Below are positions 38,273 to 49,586 of a DNA stretch of 64,000 nt, piece by piece. The notes beneath the pieces were generated by a model that saw only the letters and a program-made list of their open reading frames with translations, was not told where the DNA came from and searched no databases. Position 1 is the stretch's first letter; each line of letters begins with the position of its first letter. This DNA comes from Chelonoidis abingdonii (lineage: Eukaryota; Chordata; Testudines; Testudinidae). The DNA lies in assembly GCF_003597395.2 (NCBI RefSeq), contig NC_133770.1:86758588-86822587 (forward strand), given 5' to 3'. The translations under genes and the position numbers were made by a program.

Positions 38273-38532
38273 GGGCTTGGCTACACTCAAAACTCCAAAG
38301 CGCGAGTGTGGTTGCAGCGCCAGCGCTGGGAGAGAGCTCTCCCAGCGCTGCAGGTATTTCACCTCCCCGTGGGGATTAGCTTGCAGCACTGGGAGCCGCA
38401 CTCCCAGTGCTGGGGCACTGTTTACACTGGTGTTTTGCAGGGCTGTAACTTGCTGCGCTCATGGGGGATGTTTTTTTCACACCCCTGACCGAGAAAGTTG
38501 CAGCGCTGTAAAGCGCCAGCATGGCCAAGACT
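38273..38532. mobile_element. Harbinger-type MITE with TTA target duplication
   Basis: A 260-bp unit with ends gggcttggctacactc and the inverted gcatggccaagact. Both sides carry TTA (38270-38272 and 38533-38535), the 3-bp duplication typical of Harbinger elements. The interior has internal palindromes around agcgctgggagagagctctc and gcagcactgggagccg. Confidence 0.72.
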
Positions 38533-39532
38533 TTAGTGATAATTTTGAAGTGAAGTGGGATAGTCACTCCTCACTTTTTGTCACAATATGAATATTAAAA
38601 AGACACCTGCCTTCTTGCTGCAATTTATTTCAGAAAAAACAGACCTTATAATTTAATATAATGCACTGACAGAAGGTACTGAAATTTCAGTTAACATTTT
38701 GAAAGAAACATGCATCACTTTCACGGAGGTCACACTAAAGACACACTAAAAAGCACAGAACCATTATCTTAAACAGTAGTTGCTCTTGGAATGGTGTCTA
38801 ACAATGAATTTACTTGCTTTTAAGCATCTGAGATAACATTCACTTGAATTCACTCCAGATCTCTATTTAACTTCCACTTCAAGAACAGCTTCTACAATTC
38901 CGCTTGCAGTGAATTGAATTGACTTAAAAATAAATTGTATATCCCTGTTCTACTTCTCTTACCCTCTATCTACTTATCTATCTGATTCTGAGCTCCTAGT
39001 AGGGAGGACCAGACTTTCTTGACTGTTTGGCAAACACCCAGCATATTGTGGATTGCTTACTGTACACTATTCAAAACCATCAATAACTTTTACTTTTAGA
39101 GATGGCTCTCTTCAGGTCGTGGTTAAGGCACTGGCAGAACAAAGTGGGGAAACTTCCACAGATGTTCAGTGCTGTTCTTGTGCTGTGGCTCAAGTGGTCA
39201 ATCCAGTTCTTTTCGCATACAAAATTATTTTAAAAACAGATACATTTCCAGAGCTAATTTTGGACAAAATATCTGACTCTTTTTGCACCTTTTCAACTGA
39301 TTGGACATAATAAATTGGACCTAAACATTTATGTTCACCTTTTAAATTTAGATCTTTCTATAAAATGAACAAATCTTTTTCAATCAAAAAATAATTAAAA
39401 CTTTTTTCTATATTCTGACATACATATTTTAAGTCATGACCCTAATAATTACTGACTACTTGAAACATTCTGTTTATTAGTGGGAATTCAGACAGTATGT
39501 ATGCAATTGTTTCATGTACTGTCAGGACTTAC

Positions 39533-39627
39533 TGTTGAGTGGTGGAGGGTCAACAAGACTGGATGCTGTGTTATTACTTCGAATGCTGATAAAGTGGTCT
39601 TAATTAGTTCTTCTGATGCAGCTTGAC
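39533..39627 (-). CDS. ULK4: ULK4 exon (95 bp)
   Basis: The acceptor is ttttatgaacag and the donor gtaagtcc. It begins with two bases completing a Gly codon and ends in phase 0. It encodes QAASEELIKTTLSAFEVIT followed by QHPVLLTLHHST, the ULK4 helical segment before VVDYILPP. Phases agree with the exons on both sides. Confidence 0.9.
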
Positions 39628-39852
39628 CTGTTCATAAAAGAATAATTGTTTTTCCTTATAACATGCTACAGTAAGAATCATAGGTGCCGGAACTAGGGGT
39701 ACTGCCACACTCGTGGCTTGAAGTGGTTTCCATCATACACAGGGTTTACATTTGGTTCAATGGCTCTCAGCACCCCACTGTACACATTGTTCCAGCACCA
39801 CTGGGAAGAATACATCCATATAAAGATATGGGAATGCCACAGATGAACTTAC

Positions 39853-39904
39853 CTATTGCTCCATCTAAGTTAGTTTCTCCTGAATCTATTGATTTGATAA
39901 AATT
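39853..39904 (-). CDS. ULK4: ULK4 exon (52 bp)
   Basis: A strong polypyrimidine acceptor (tttttttttcctacag) and a donor gtaagttc. It starts in phase 0 and ends with one base. It encodes NFIKSIDSGETNLDGAI, with the terminal G shared with the next exon. The SGETNxDGAIG motif is a clear ULK4 match. The intron after it is 225 bp (39628-39852). Confidence 0.92.
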
Positions 39905-40944
39905 CTGTAGGAAAAAAAAATTAAATATACACATTAAAAACGAGTTTAGAAACAAAGAGTAACAAATGTTTTACACACACACCGTCTCAGAGCATCCTCA
40001 TTAAAACTATGCTATCCTGAACCATATTTAATATTTTTCATATATGAAAGTTGAATGCATTTGTATTCTAGTTTTCATAACAATTTTGCAGTTCTGTAAA
40101 GGTGCTGCATACTCAAAAGTACTACATAACAAGGCTCAACTAATGTCAAGAAGTTTCCAGATAAATATGAAGCAATTAAATAGTGTACTTTATTAGTAAC
40201 AGAGCCTGCATTTTCTAAAAAGAGACTTTGAACTTTCTTGGACACTGCTATGTTAAAATAGCTCGTGAAAAAGACCAAAGACTCTCTGGAAAATGTAATT
40301 TTCTGTAATTTGTGCCATCTTTTTGATCTCCACACATAGCACATATTGTATGGATGCACTTACATGCAGGAGTACATAGAGAAAGGCATACTTTATAACC
40401 TAAATAAATCATCATTTTGAGGAACAGTGAGAATAAAATATGAATGATTTGGGATAAGTAAACATGATATAATTATTTCCACTGTTCTTGCGCTATTTAA
40501 TTCATTTCCTCTTCTGATTTCACTTTTATGTATGTATATATCTTTCATAGCGGATGCAAAGGACATGCTATTGATGCTTACTTGCCACAGAAGGAATAAT
40601 TCTTAGCAGAATTTAATACACTATTACTTATATTTATCAAGTCAGAGTTTTATTGCACAGACAAGGTACTGCTTTGGCATCATCTTTCTGACCTTCAAGT
40701 TATACACCTCATTTCTATACAGTATTACAGTAAAAGCATTACAATATTTTTCATAGAACTTTCAATTTATGTCCTGAGGATGTCAATGATAAATTGTATT
40801 ACTATAACATTGTTAGAAGTGCATCCAGAACATATTACCTTTTCTCTAATGCCTAACAAATGCACACAGGAGTTTACTAGCTACAATAACAGCATTACAG
40901 CTTTGTTTTTAAACTATTACAGAGCAGGTCATAGAAGAATGTTT

Positions 40945-42790
40945 ATTTACCTTAAAGTAACTGTGATCCTTTGAGATACTGTCAAGCGGATCCCACTGTA
41001 AATGCACATGTGATTCACACATGTGAGTTTTGTTTTTTTAAATAAGCAGTGTCCATGAGGAGTGACGGTCTGAATGGTTTACTCATGTCAATGTACAGAG
41101 TCCTGGCTACATCTAGCGTGTGTAATTTCTTTTCTCCCAGTGCCAAATGAGGTTTCAGGAAGAAGAAATCCAAGGTGATGGATTAGTTCAGATGAAATTC
41201 TAAGACCACTTTGGAGGTGAATTTCAGGTAAGGTCTTAGCACAACCTTGTCCCTGTGGAACGTCATTTGGGGAGGTTAAGCCATAAACACCTGAAGCTCA
41301 CTCACCCTTCCAGCTGGAGTGAGAGACTAGGAGGTTCACCTTCCCAGTGAGGTGATGTAGGGCACATTTGGAAAGACTCCATGAGTCTAAGGAGGACTAT
41401 ATTGAGGTCACAGGCAGGAATTAGTTCTTTGATTGGTGGCAATGTAGTAGCCCTTTAAGAAATTTCAGTAGCATAGGGTGAGATGATTAGGGCTGGGCAG
41501 GAAACGGGTTTCCCATCCTGAGAGAATTTTTGAGATTTCAAACATTTTGATTTGGATCAATCAAATGATCATTTCAATTTCAACCTCCCCACACCCTTTT
41601 TTTAAGTCCAAATTTCAAAAATTTCAAAACAAAAAAAGTTGTTTTGACTGGAAAAATGGAAACTTTTCATTTAAAATATTCCATTTCAACAATTTCAAAA
41701 CTTTTCTCCCCGAAATTTGAGTCAGGATATTTGTCAAAACTTGCCTCAGTTCACAGTTTAGGTTTCAACAAATAGACATTTTTGGGAAAAAATGATTCAT
41801 CAAAAAATTCCTGACCAACTAGAGAGGAGAAAGATGGGTGGCAAGCTAAATTTGCTGAGAGGCTGACCTTACTAGATTTGAGCAGAAGACCAGCCTGCAA
41901 AGGGTGTCAAGGATCTTCAGTAATGAGATCTGGAGTTTTTGGGCTGCCCGTTTCAAGAACTTCTTCCATTTTGAAGAATATGTTATCTAGAAGAAGTCAT
42001 TTTGTTTTGAAACAGGATTTCCTGGACCTGTAGCGAGCAGGCATTATCTGTGTTACTGAGCCATCCAACAGCCACACCATGAGTGCAGTGACAGTGGTTG
42101 TGGATGGAGTAACTGGCCATGGTTTGGTGAGACAAGTTCCAGTAGTGTGGGAGTTGGATTGGAGGCTGGACATCTGCAGTAGATCGGTCAGCCACAACTG
42201 CCTTGGCCAATAAAGAGCCACCAGAATGATTGTGGGACTCACCCTGGGAATCAGGGGAAATTATGCAAAGACATACAAACAAGCCTCTCTTCCACTGAAG
42301 GAGGAAGGCATCTGGTAATGAATCTGGACTCAGGAATCTTCTAGAACAAAAGTTACGACATTTTGAATTACCACTGGGGCAGAAAAATCTATTGTGGGGA
42401 ATCTCCACTAATGGAATGTTGGTTCTTTAATGCATCTGTGCAAGGGCCATTCATGGCTGGTCACAGACTGCTTGCTCAGGAAGCCTGCTAACTTGTTGCT
42501 GAATCCTGGTGTTGCCCTGTTCTGATGACACCAATTTCAGAAGTTGATGACTTACAGGCAGAAGGGCAAAGAGCAAGTGCCCTCTTGCTTGTTCATGTAG
42601 TGCATGGCTTTCGTGTTGTCTGTGAAAATCTACAATGAAGGAATTATGAAGGACATGAGGTGGCACAGGGCACATGTGCAGCCTTAACAGACACTGCTAT
42701 TAAAAAAAAACCCTCAGTCTTGAATGCACAGAGCACATGTGTACCTAGAGTGGGATCCACACTCACACATACTTAAAGAACAATTAGACC
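40945..42790 (-). mobile_element. DIRS element, copy 3, old and internally deleted
   Basis: The left end (aagtaactgtgatcctttga, caagcggatcccactgta) and right end (gtgggatccacactcacaca) are decayed inverted DIRS ends. The interior keeps only the RNase H to recombinase part. Plus-strand text at 41060-41130 (ctgaatggtttactcatgtc, tacagagtcctggctacatc) parallels 14325-14400 of copy 1. The minus frame at 41983-42408 parallels the RNase H/recombinase overlap of copy 1 (DAFLLQWKRGLFV against DAFPLSWEGSLLY). RT and Gag are missing. A hAT-like MITE is nested at 41488-41821. Confidence 0.68.
41488..41821. mobile_element. AT-rich hAT-like MITE nested in DIRS copy 3
   Basis: The left end tagggctgggcaggaaac is mirrored by ttcctgaccaacta on the right. 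Flanks gagatgat (41480-41487) and gagaggag (41822-41829) match at 6 of 8 positions. The interior consists of aaatttcaaa/tttgaaat blocks that can fold back on themselves. Confidence 0.6.
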
Positions 42791-43260
42791 TTGATGTTCA
42801 TCCAAAATACGTTAATTTTCTATGAAAAAGGCAATTTAGCATTATGTCTGCCTGTTCATTTGAAGAAAGCTACTACCTTTCATCTAATTTCTTTACAGAA
42901 GGGTTTTGTTTATCTGTAACGAACTAGCATCTGACCATTTTGGTAAATCTATAATCTGTGCTGCTTTTGCACTGACTTAATTGTGTCAATTGGTACACCC
43001 CAGTCTGTTCTGAATGGCTCTCCAGGATATTATTAACCATCCTCATGTTGTGTTTAACTGAAGAGGGACAGGAGACAAATCAAGTCCAGTGCCAAAATTC
43101 CTACTTTAAAGCTGACATAGCTTGATCCTTGCCATCCATAATCTCTGCCAGTAGGTGGTCAGGTGCAGAAGCTCTAGGCTTATCCTATCTGATGGGAGAA
43201 GGGTCTGAAGAGCAAGTTACTCACCCTGTGCAGTAATTGTGGTTCTTCAAGATGTCTCCC

Positions 43261-43413
43261 CGGGGGTAGGGGGGGCAAGTGGGGCAATTTTCCCCGGGCC
43301 CCACAGGAGCCCACACAAGAATATAGTATGCTATAGTATTGCAACTTTTTTTTTATGGAAAAGGACCCAAAATTGCTTTGCCCCAGGCCCCCTGAATCCT
43401 CTGAGTGGCCCTG
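43261..43413. mobile_element. hAT-type MITE nested in the terminal repeat of DIRS copy 2
   Basis: A 153-bp element related, in inverted orientation, to the GC-rich MITE at 5220-5585 (gcaagtggggcaattttccc against the complement of its right end; ccccctgaatcctctgagtg against the complement of its left end). It is bounded by tgtctccc (43253-43260) and tgtatccc (43414-43421), 7 of 8 identical. Removing it restores a continuous DIRS terminal sequence. Confidence 0.78.
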
Positions 43414-43839
43414 TGTATCCCCCCAATGAGTGCTACATTATCGGTATGCTTGCACTCCCAGCACCTCAGGTCAGAGATTTTAGGTAGTAGTGTCCATTCA
43501 GCCCGCCCATGCACTCTCTCCATCTCGTGCCCTGCATCAGAGCTATATAGTGCTGAATGGGTGAACTGCCCTCAGTTCCTTCTCTAACTTAGAGCTCACT
43601 GGAAAGAACTCTAAAGCAGAGGGGAGGAGGGGAGGTAGCAGAGAACCCATAGAGACATACATCTCGAAGAACCACAGTTACTGCACTGGGTAAGTAACCT
43701 TCTCTTCTTCAAGTAGTGTCCCTATGGGTGTTCCATTCTAGGTCTCTGCAGCAGTACTCCTACGGGAAGTATGGGGCTTCAGTATAGAGTCTAGAATTAC
43801 AGATAAGACACTGGAACCAAATATGGCATTGGACACTGA

Positions 43840-44640
43840 GTCATGAGTGACTGCATAACGTTCAGCAAATGCATGAGCAGATGTCCAAGTCACGGCTCTG
43901 CATATTTCTAAAACAGGAATATTTTTGACAAAGGCTATGGAAGTAGAGAGGGGACCCGTGAAGTGATTTCATATTTTAAGAAGGATGTTGAAGATTGTGA
44001 GACCAATAGCAGTAGTAATGCAGCTTGATATCCAGCTAGAGTCTCTTTGTTTGGAGACTGAGGATCCCTTAGAACTATTCACAATGGCGAGAAATAGTCT
44101 GGGAGATTTCCTGAAGGTCATAGTCCTATCTAAATAAAAGACTAGTATTCTCCTTACAGTGAGCGTGTGCAGTGTTGTATCTCTTTTTTCTTGGTGCAGG
44201 TTCATAAAAAACTGGGAAGTGGATAAGTTGGTTCATATGGAAGTACATATTTTCAGTAGGAAGTTGGGGTGCAGTCATAATGTGACCTTGCCTTTAAAAA
44301 ACAACAACAACAACAACAACAAAAGACTGAAAAAGGGGGGTATGCCATTAGAGCCCCTTCTCCCTCCTATTCTTCAGGCAGTTTTCACAGAGAGATGTTG
44401 AAGGGAGCAGTGGCCATGGGTTCAAAGGGAGATCTTGTTAGACATAGGAAGACAAAATTGAGGTCCCATGTCAGTGTGAGGCATCTGATTTGTGAAAAGA
44501 GATTACCTAGACCTTTGAGGAATCCTCTGGCTGTGGGATGAGCAAAAACAGAACAACACTCTATCTGATGAGGAAAGGCCGTGACAGCGACAAAGTGCAC
44601 CTTGACGGAGCTTAGAGATAATCTTGACTTTTTTAGTTCT
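43840..44640 (-). pseudogene. DIRS tyrosine recombinase (copy 2), truncated
   Basis: The N-terminal binding region SRLSLSSVKVHFVAVTAFP is fused directly to the RT connection region (TFIISHAILHIG) by a deletion. KSPRLFLAIVNSSKG and DSSWISSCITTAIG follow in the frame 43969-44205. The C-terminal EICRAVTWTSAHAFAERYAV is at about 43845-43905 and keeps the expected nucleophilic Tyr (codon 43855-43857). The arginine box region around 44230-44390 is partly lost next to the (AAC)n expansion. Confidence 0.65.
44300..44324. repeat. (AAC)n microsatellite
   Basis: About eight AAC units inside the DIRS copy 2 recombinase region. Confidence 0.85.
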
Positions 44641-45732
44641 AGGTTGAAATGCATACAGGAGACCTCTGTCCCAATATGAAGTATTGCATGGCTTATTATA
44701 AAGGTACCCATCACCATGTGTCCCAGTAGCTGGAGACAGTCTGATGGCTGACCTGGACTGTTAAGACTAAATTGATCAGAGTGTTGAATCCGTGCAAGGA
44801 GAGGAATGTTTTGGCTTCCACTACGCTGAAGTAGGCTTCTATGAACTCCAGATGTACTGAGTTAATGCAGACTTTGGGATATTTAATTGTAGTCCCAGTC
44901 AGAGAAATAGGTCCATGACTTTTTGTGTGACCATCAAACCCTTGTTGAAGGAGCGTGCCTTGAGAAGGTAACCGTCTAAGCATGGAAAGATCAGAATTCC
45001 TTGTTTGCAAAGGTGTACTGTTACCACAGAAAGGACCTTTGAGAACATTAGGGGTGCAGAAGATAGGCCAAATGAGAGCATTGTATTAAAAGGGATCAAA
45101 CCCAGAGTAAAATCAGAGAAACCTTCTGTGGGATGGCTGGATTACAATATAGAATTAAGCAACCTTTAGGTCAAGAGTTGAGAACCAGTCCCCTTGGTCA
45201 AGAGATGGAATTATTGCTGTGAGAATTACCATTTGGAATTGCTGAACCCTCACAAATCTGTTGAGTGATCTTAGGTCGAGAATAGGTCTAACTGCTGGGT
45301 TTTTTTCAGTACCAGAAAATACTTGGAGCAGAATTTCCTCCCTCTGTATTGTGCGGGAACTGGTTCTACAGCATCCAGATTCAAGAGCGAGTCAATTTTT
45401 GGTTGTAAAAGATGCTCATGAGAAGGGTGCCTGAAAAGGGAAGGAGAGGGGGAGAAGAGAGGTAGGTAACTAAAATGGATAGAATATCCTGTAGAAATTG
45501 TCTCCAACACCCATCTGTCCATAGTTATGTGCTCCCAGTTTTGATGAAAAAGAGCAAGGTGGTTGCCGAAGAGAGAGAGACATGCGGATTGTTGCAACAG
45601 ATCAGGATGGGAGTGGTAATTTGGGCCCTTGACCAACCTACCAAAATTGATGTTTAGATATAGAGGATTATGAAGTGAATGCTTGTGGGGCACTTGATGT
45701 ACTCTTCTGCAATCTCTTGTGCTGGGTTTCAT
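44640..45732 (-). pseudogene. DIRS reverse transcriptase (copy 2), degraded
   Basis: The start region has FSPSPSLFRHPSHEHLLQPK and AVEPVPAQYRGRKF in 45271-45732, parallel to copy 1. The palm region has LSFGLSSAPLMFSKVLSVV. The catalytic box reads FPCLDGYLL, where copy 1 has FPYLDDWL, so two of four YLDD residues are changed (codons near 44971-44982). This polymerase cannot be active as it stands. Confidence 0.75.
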
Positions 45733-46605
45733 AAGGCCTCAGGAGGATGGGGCAGGGGGGACGAACTTGAGTAGGCTGTAATCTCTGCACCATCTTGGGA
45801 TTTACTGAATCTTTTTTTGTGTGCAGGCATGTAAATTCCTAACAAGCGCAAGGTGACTCTAGAATCTTTTGATGTGTGGAGGGATTCATCAGTTTTGTTG
45901 ATGAATAACTTTGATCCTTCAAACGGAAGGACCTCCACTGTAGGCTGGATTTCCTTTGAAAAGCCAGAGAGCTGAAGCCAGGAAGCCCTCCTCATGACAC
46001 CTTTGTGGAGACAGAACGAGTAGCTGTGTCAGCAGTGGCTAGAGAGGCCTGCAGAGATGTACTTCCAAGGAGTTGGCCTTCAGCAGTGATCATCTGACAT
46101 TGCTCCCTCTGGACTGCTGGACGGTTGTCAGTAAAGGCATTCAGTTTGGAGTAATTAATATATTATATAATTTGCCATAAGAGTTTGGTAAGTGGCTACC
46201 CTAAATCATAGAATAGCAGATGAGTATGATTTTTTTGCCCAAATAAATCAAGACATTTAAAATCCTCATCATATGGCGCTGATTTAGCATGGTGCTGTCT
46301 GTCATATACATTTACAGCACGAATGACAACGGAGTTTGGGGATGGGCATGAAAATGAAAAGCCTGAGCCCTTGGAGGGAATATAGTATTTTTTAAACCGC
46401 TCTTACAGGTGAGAGGTATTGTTGCTGGGGTATGCCATATTATTTTTGCTGAGTGCAGCAAGGCCTTGCCATGTGGAGAGATGAGAATGTGTGCAGGATG
46501 TCAAGTAGCTTGTGTTGTGACTCCTTAACCTCTTCTAACAGAATTTTTAAGGAGTCTGCTAGCCTTCTGATAAAGTCTTGAAACTGTTTGAAATTGCATG
46601 TCAAA
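45729..46605 (-). pseudogene. DIRS Gag, C-terminal part (copy 2)
   Basis: RRASWLQLSGFSKEIQPTV and DESLHTSKDSRVTLRLLG (45729-45995) match the copy 1 Gag. Upstream, FKQFQDFIRRLADSLKILL and EEVKESQHKLLDILHT (46440-46605) form a charged helical Gag segment that I could not find in copy 1. At about 46605 it is joined to LINE sequence. The N-terminal Gag portion resumes beyond the LINE near 47240 and reaches 48285 (APLGLNIAFPVKRL, cysteine module decayed). Confidence 0.65.
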
Positions 46606-47240
46606 GTTGGTGGAGGAACCAGTAACCATGGTAGAGGAGTAGATTTAAGTGTGCCTAAAATAATACGCTTGGTGGAACTAAGTTGTATATTGATCATCCT
46701 TGTATGAGATGAGCAAGCCCATACTGAAGTGCAGCACTCTGCAGCTGAATAACAGAGTGTCAAGGTTGAAGTGCGTACCATTTGGATGTGCGTACCAAGT
46801 CATTCTGGCTAGTTTTCCAAGCAAGCTGTTGCGCGTTTTGACCTTAGTTGCTGTTTTTGTAAGATGATCGCAACATGTGAGAGTTCTATTCAACGCAATG
46901 CCTACATAGACTGGATGTGAATCATGTTTTATTTGCTAAACACTGAGAACTATATTCAGGTCTTTGCTCATTTGTGCATGATCTAAGTGGAAGACATCCA
47001 ATACACTTGACATCAGGCACCTCCAACAATAATTGGCCAAAGCCACCATACATGCATTCAAAACACTCACGTATGTCAAAGGAGTGGAACTGAGAGCCGA
47101 GGCATATGTCATCTGCATAAAACTCACAAGATCCGGTATATGGTAGATTATTCAAATATAAGTCAAACAACATCTGAGATAATGCTGAGCCTTGTGGGAA
47201 GCTGTTCTGGGGCCTCCAAGCACTTGTTCTTGTAAGGCCA
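46605..47240 (-). mobile_element. LINE reverse-transcriptase fragment nested in DIRS copy 2 Gag
   Basis: Minus-strand frames carry non-LTR RT motifs: SFPQGSALSQMLFDLYLNNL then CEFYADDICLGSQF, the YADD catalytic box (46922-47240); NRTLTCCDHLTKTATKVKT (46800-46893); and TLTLCYSAAECCTSVWACSS with STPLPWLLV (46605-46781). The pieces are in order but in different frames. They resemble I/Jockey-group retrotransposons with a PQGS-YADD palm rather than CR1. The 5' part of the element and the tail are not present. Confidence 0.72.
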
Positions 47241-48345
47241 CTGATGTGGTGCAAAAGACATGGATGTGAGCACCCAAGGGCATCCATACCAACTGTGTTG
47301 GCTGCCTCGCTCAAGACAGTAAGCTGGTTTTGCAGTGGTGGAAAGCTCCCTGACAGTGGAAAGGAGAGCCTTGGACAGAAATGTGAGAAACTGATGAGAA
47401 ATCATCATAATCGTCCTCCTCTTCATCAGTTTGCAGAGGTGGAGCAGTTATGGAAGCTATGGGAGACTGTCAGTACTGCATGTCTCTCAGGCATTTCTGA
47501 AACCACCGAGACCCTGGAAAAGCAAAATTCCTATGGTACCGGGATGGTGGGCAGTACTGTTGAGGTAAGATGAGCAGAAGTGACTAATGTAGAAGGTGCT
47601 GATGGTACTGGAGGTCTCTTACACTGATGAATGACCAGTAGATGTTGGTCTGGCCTTCTGCAGAGCCGAAGTACTAGGTACCGAGGCTCTAGAGGACGCT
47701 GTCAGTACTGATTTTAAAGCTGTTTTCTCTCTTACCATTCCATTCACCCGACAGTAGCAATCTTCCAGGGCCCAAACTGTTCGAGTCCTTAGGCTTTCTG
47801 GCAATGACAGTACCTAAGGAACTTGCAGTCTCATAGGTACTGAGCTGGAGATAGGCGGGTGCCAAGGTGGTCAACCTGGCCGGGAATCATCTCTTACGGG
47901 TAGATTCTCTACCCAAGGAACATAAAATCTGCTTTCTGGTGGCTTTTTGAGAGGAATCCAGGGATTTCCTCTTCAAAGCCATGGGGGAACGTCATGCCAA
48001 AGAAGTTGATGGAGTAGGCCTTCTTAAGGACTGTTGTACAAGGAGGGTCCCTGGGCTGGGGTCAGAACTCTCCATCATAAACAGACACAGTTTTAGTTCT
48101 GGTTCTTTCTGGCCCTTTACTTTAATTTGAGGCAGAAAAAACAGTTTTGAGGGACATGTAACTCCTGAGGCAGCGTATACAGCATGAATATCCATCACTG
48201 ACTGGGATAGCCTCTTGACAGGAAAGGCAATGTTTAAACCCAGAGGAGCCAGACATACCCTCTTCAGGCTCCCCACAGGGAACAACCAAAAAAAAAATAA
48301 AATTATGGATGCTATTCTAATATGAAAAAATATATATAGACTCCT

Positions 48346-48370
48346 AAAAAAAAAAAAAAAAAAAAAAAAA
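48346..48370. repeat. 25-base A run
   Basis: A homopolymer inside the right part of DIRS copy 2. It could be a poly-A tail from a small insertion, but no SINE or LINE body is visible next to it. Confidence 0.8.
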
Positions 48371-49529
48371 GGAAAAGGGAGTACTAGAACTAATGGAAAC
48401 TCTATGAACTAATTATCTCGAACAAGAGGAAAAAAATACAAGTGAGATAATCTCAATTCGGATACTGCTGAAGTGGTTGAGAAGGAAATGAGGGCAGTTT
48501 GCCCGCACAGCGCTATATAACCCTGTTGCAGGGCATGAGATGGTAGAATGCATGCGTGGGCCAAACAGACACTGCTATGTAAAACCTCTGATCTGAGACT
48601 GTTCTAAAAACAGTCTTTATGAACACTATCTTTTCAGCCACAGACAGGTGCAGCTACATCAAACTCTAAGGAACAAGAAAAAGTGAAATAGTAATCTAAC
48701 CAGTCTGCAGAGAGAGCTTTTGCAATCTACCATGTGAATAAATCACTAATTTAAGCACTTTGAAAATGTGTCCTTCAAAATATTTTGTTTGATCATGACG
48801 TGCAACTTTTAAAATACACTTTTCTCATTTGACAGTGGTGATCACTTTCATACTAGAAACTAACAATACGATATAGAAGTACTACTTCATTTTAACTACA
48901 GTGCTCTATGGCATATTTGAAATCCAGCACAGTTTTTATTGTTAATGTCAAAGCTAGACAGCAGATGCTGAACATGACAAATGTCTTAGCTCTCTAGTTT
49001 ATGCTGCTCAGCATTTCATCAACTAAATATAGTGCAAATGTACTGGCAAGGAGAAAATGATAACATAATTCATATGGGTCATATCCTTAAACTAGAAGAA
49101 GCATGTGTCTTATTAAATATGACTGAACTGAAACAGGGTATTATAGTTTATCTTTTACAGCACTTAGGAAATTATGCATTTATCTGAAATTATACAGTAT
49201 GCAGAGCAGTACACTCAGTTATATTATATGAAACTTCTAAATTATCTTTTTCATTATTTGAAAGACTTTCATGACATTTGATCTTAAATACTGTTTCCAT
49301 GGAGAAAGCCATTGTATTAGGTTTTTGTCTTTTAAGCAAATATACTATTGGAAGACCATACATTTTCTGCTAAGAAGTCAAACGTAATACAGTAAAAATA
49401 AAAAAGTTACATAAAAAAAGATAACCCCATTTTTATTTTAAATATTCTATATATTGTATAAGATTAATTCCCAGGAGAATACACATTCTTGATATACAAA
49501 ATATTAGTATAACTGAACTTATTACTTAC

Positions 49530-49586
49530 AAGCAAAGTTCCATAGTTAAAAAGAAACTCCTCAGTTACAATCTGGGGACGGAATAC
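49530..49586 (-). CDS. ULK4: ULK4 exon (57 bp)
   Basis: The acceptor is tctgctcaaatag and the donor gtaagtaa. It is exactly 19 codons, in phase 0 at both ends. It encodes VFRPQIVTEEFLFNYGTLL, a clear ULK4 match. It is separated from the upstream exon by a 307-bp intron (49587-49893). Confidence 0.92.

Larger units (their letters stand above)
33477..39532 (-). other. ULK4 intron of 6.1 kb
   Basis: Contains a LINE ORF2 relic (34850-35550), Harbinger-like MITEs (36443-36719, 38273-38532) and otherwise AT-rich sequence. Nothing else was recognised in 33477-34849, 35551-36442 or 36720-38160. Confidence 0.75.
43213..48605 (-). mobile_element. DIRS element, copy 2, with nested insertions
   Basis: The left terminal region is an inverted repeat: gttactcaccctgtgcagta and ttcttcaagatgt are answered by cttgaagaag-type sequence and cactgggtaagtaacc at 43660-43705. 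The block 43466-43560 (ccatctcgtgccctgcatca) recurs inverted at 48500-48601 (tgcagggcatgagatgg), defining the right end. Genes run on the minus strand: Gag (about 47240-48285 and 45729-46605), RT (44640-45732) and recombinase (43840-44640). Compared with copy 1, about 1 kb of RNase H and recombinase N-terminus is deleted near 44630. It carries a nested hAT MITE, a LINE fragment, an (AAC)n tract and a 25-A run. Confidence 0.82.
39905..49529 (-). other. ULK4 intron of 9.6 kb dominated by two DIRS copies
   Basis: Holds DIRS copy 3 (40945-42790) and DIRS copy 2 (43213-48605), both in the same orientation as the host gene. The stretches 39905-40944 and 48606-49529 are AT-rich with nothing recognised. 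Confidence 0.8.
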
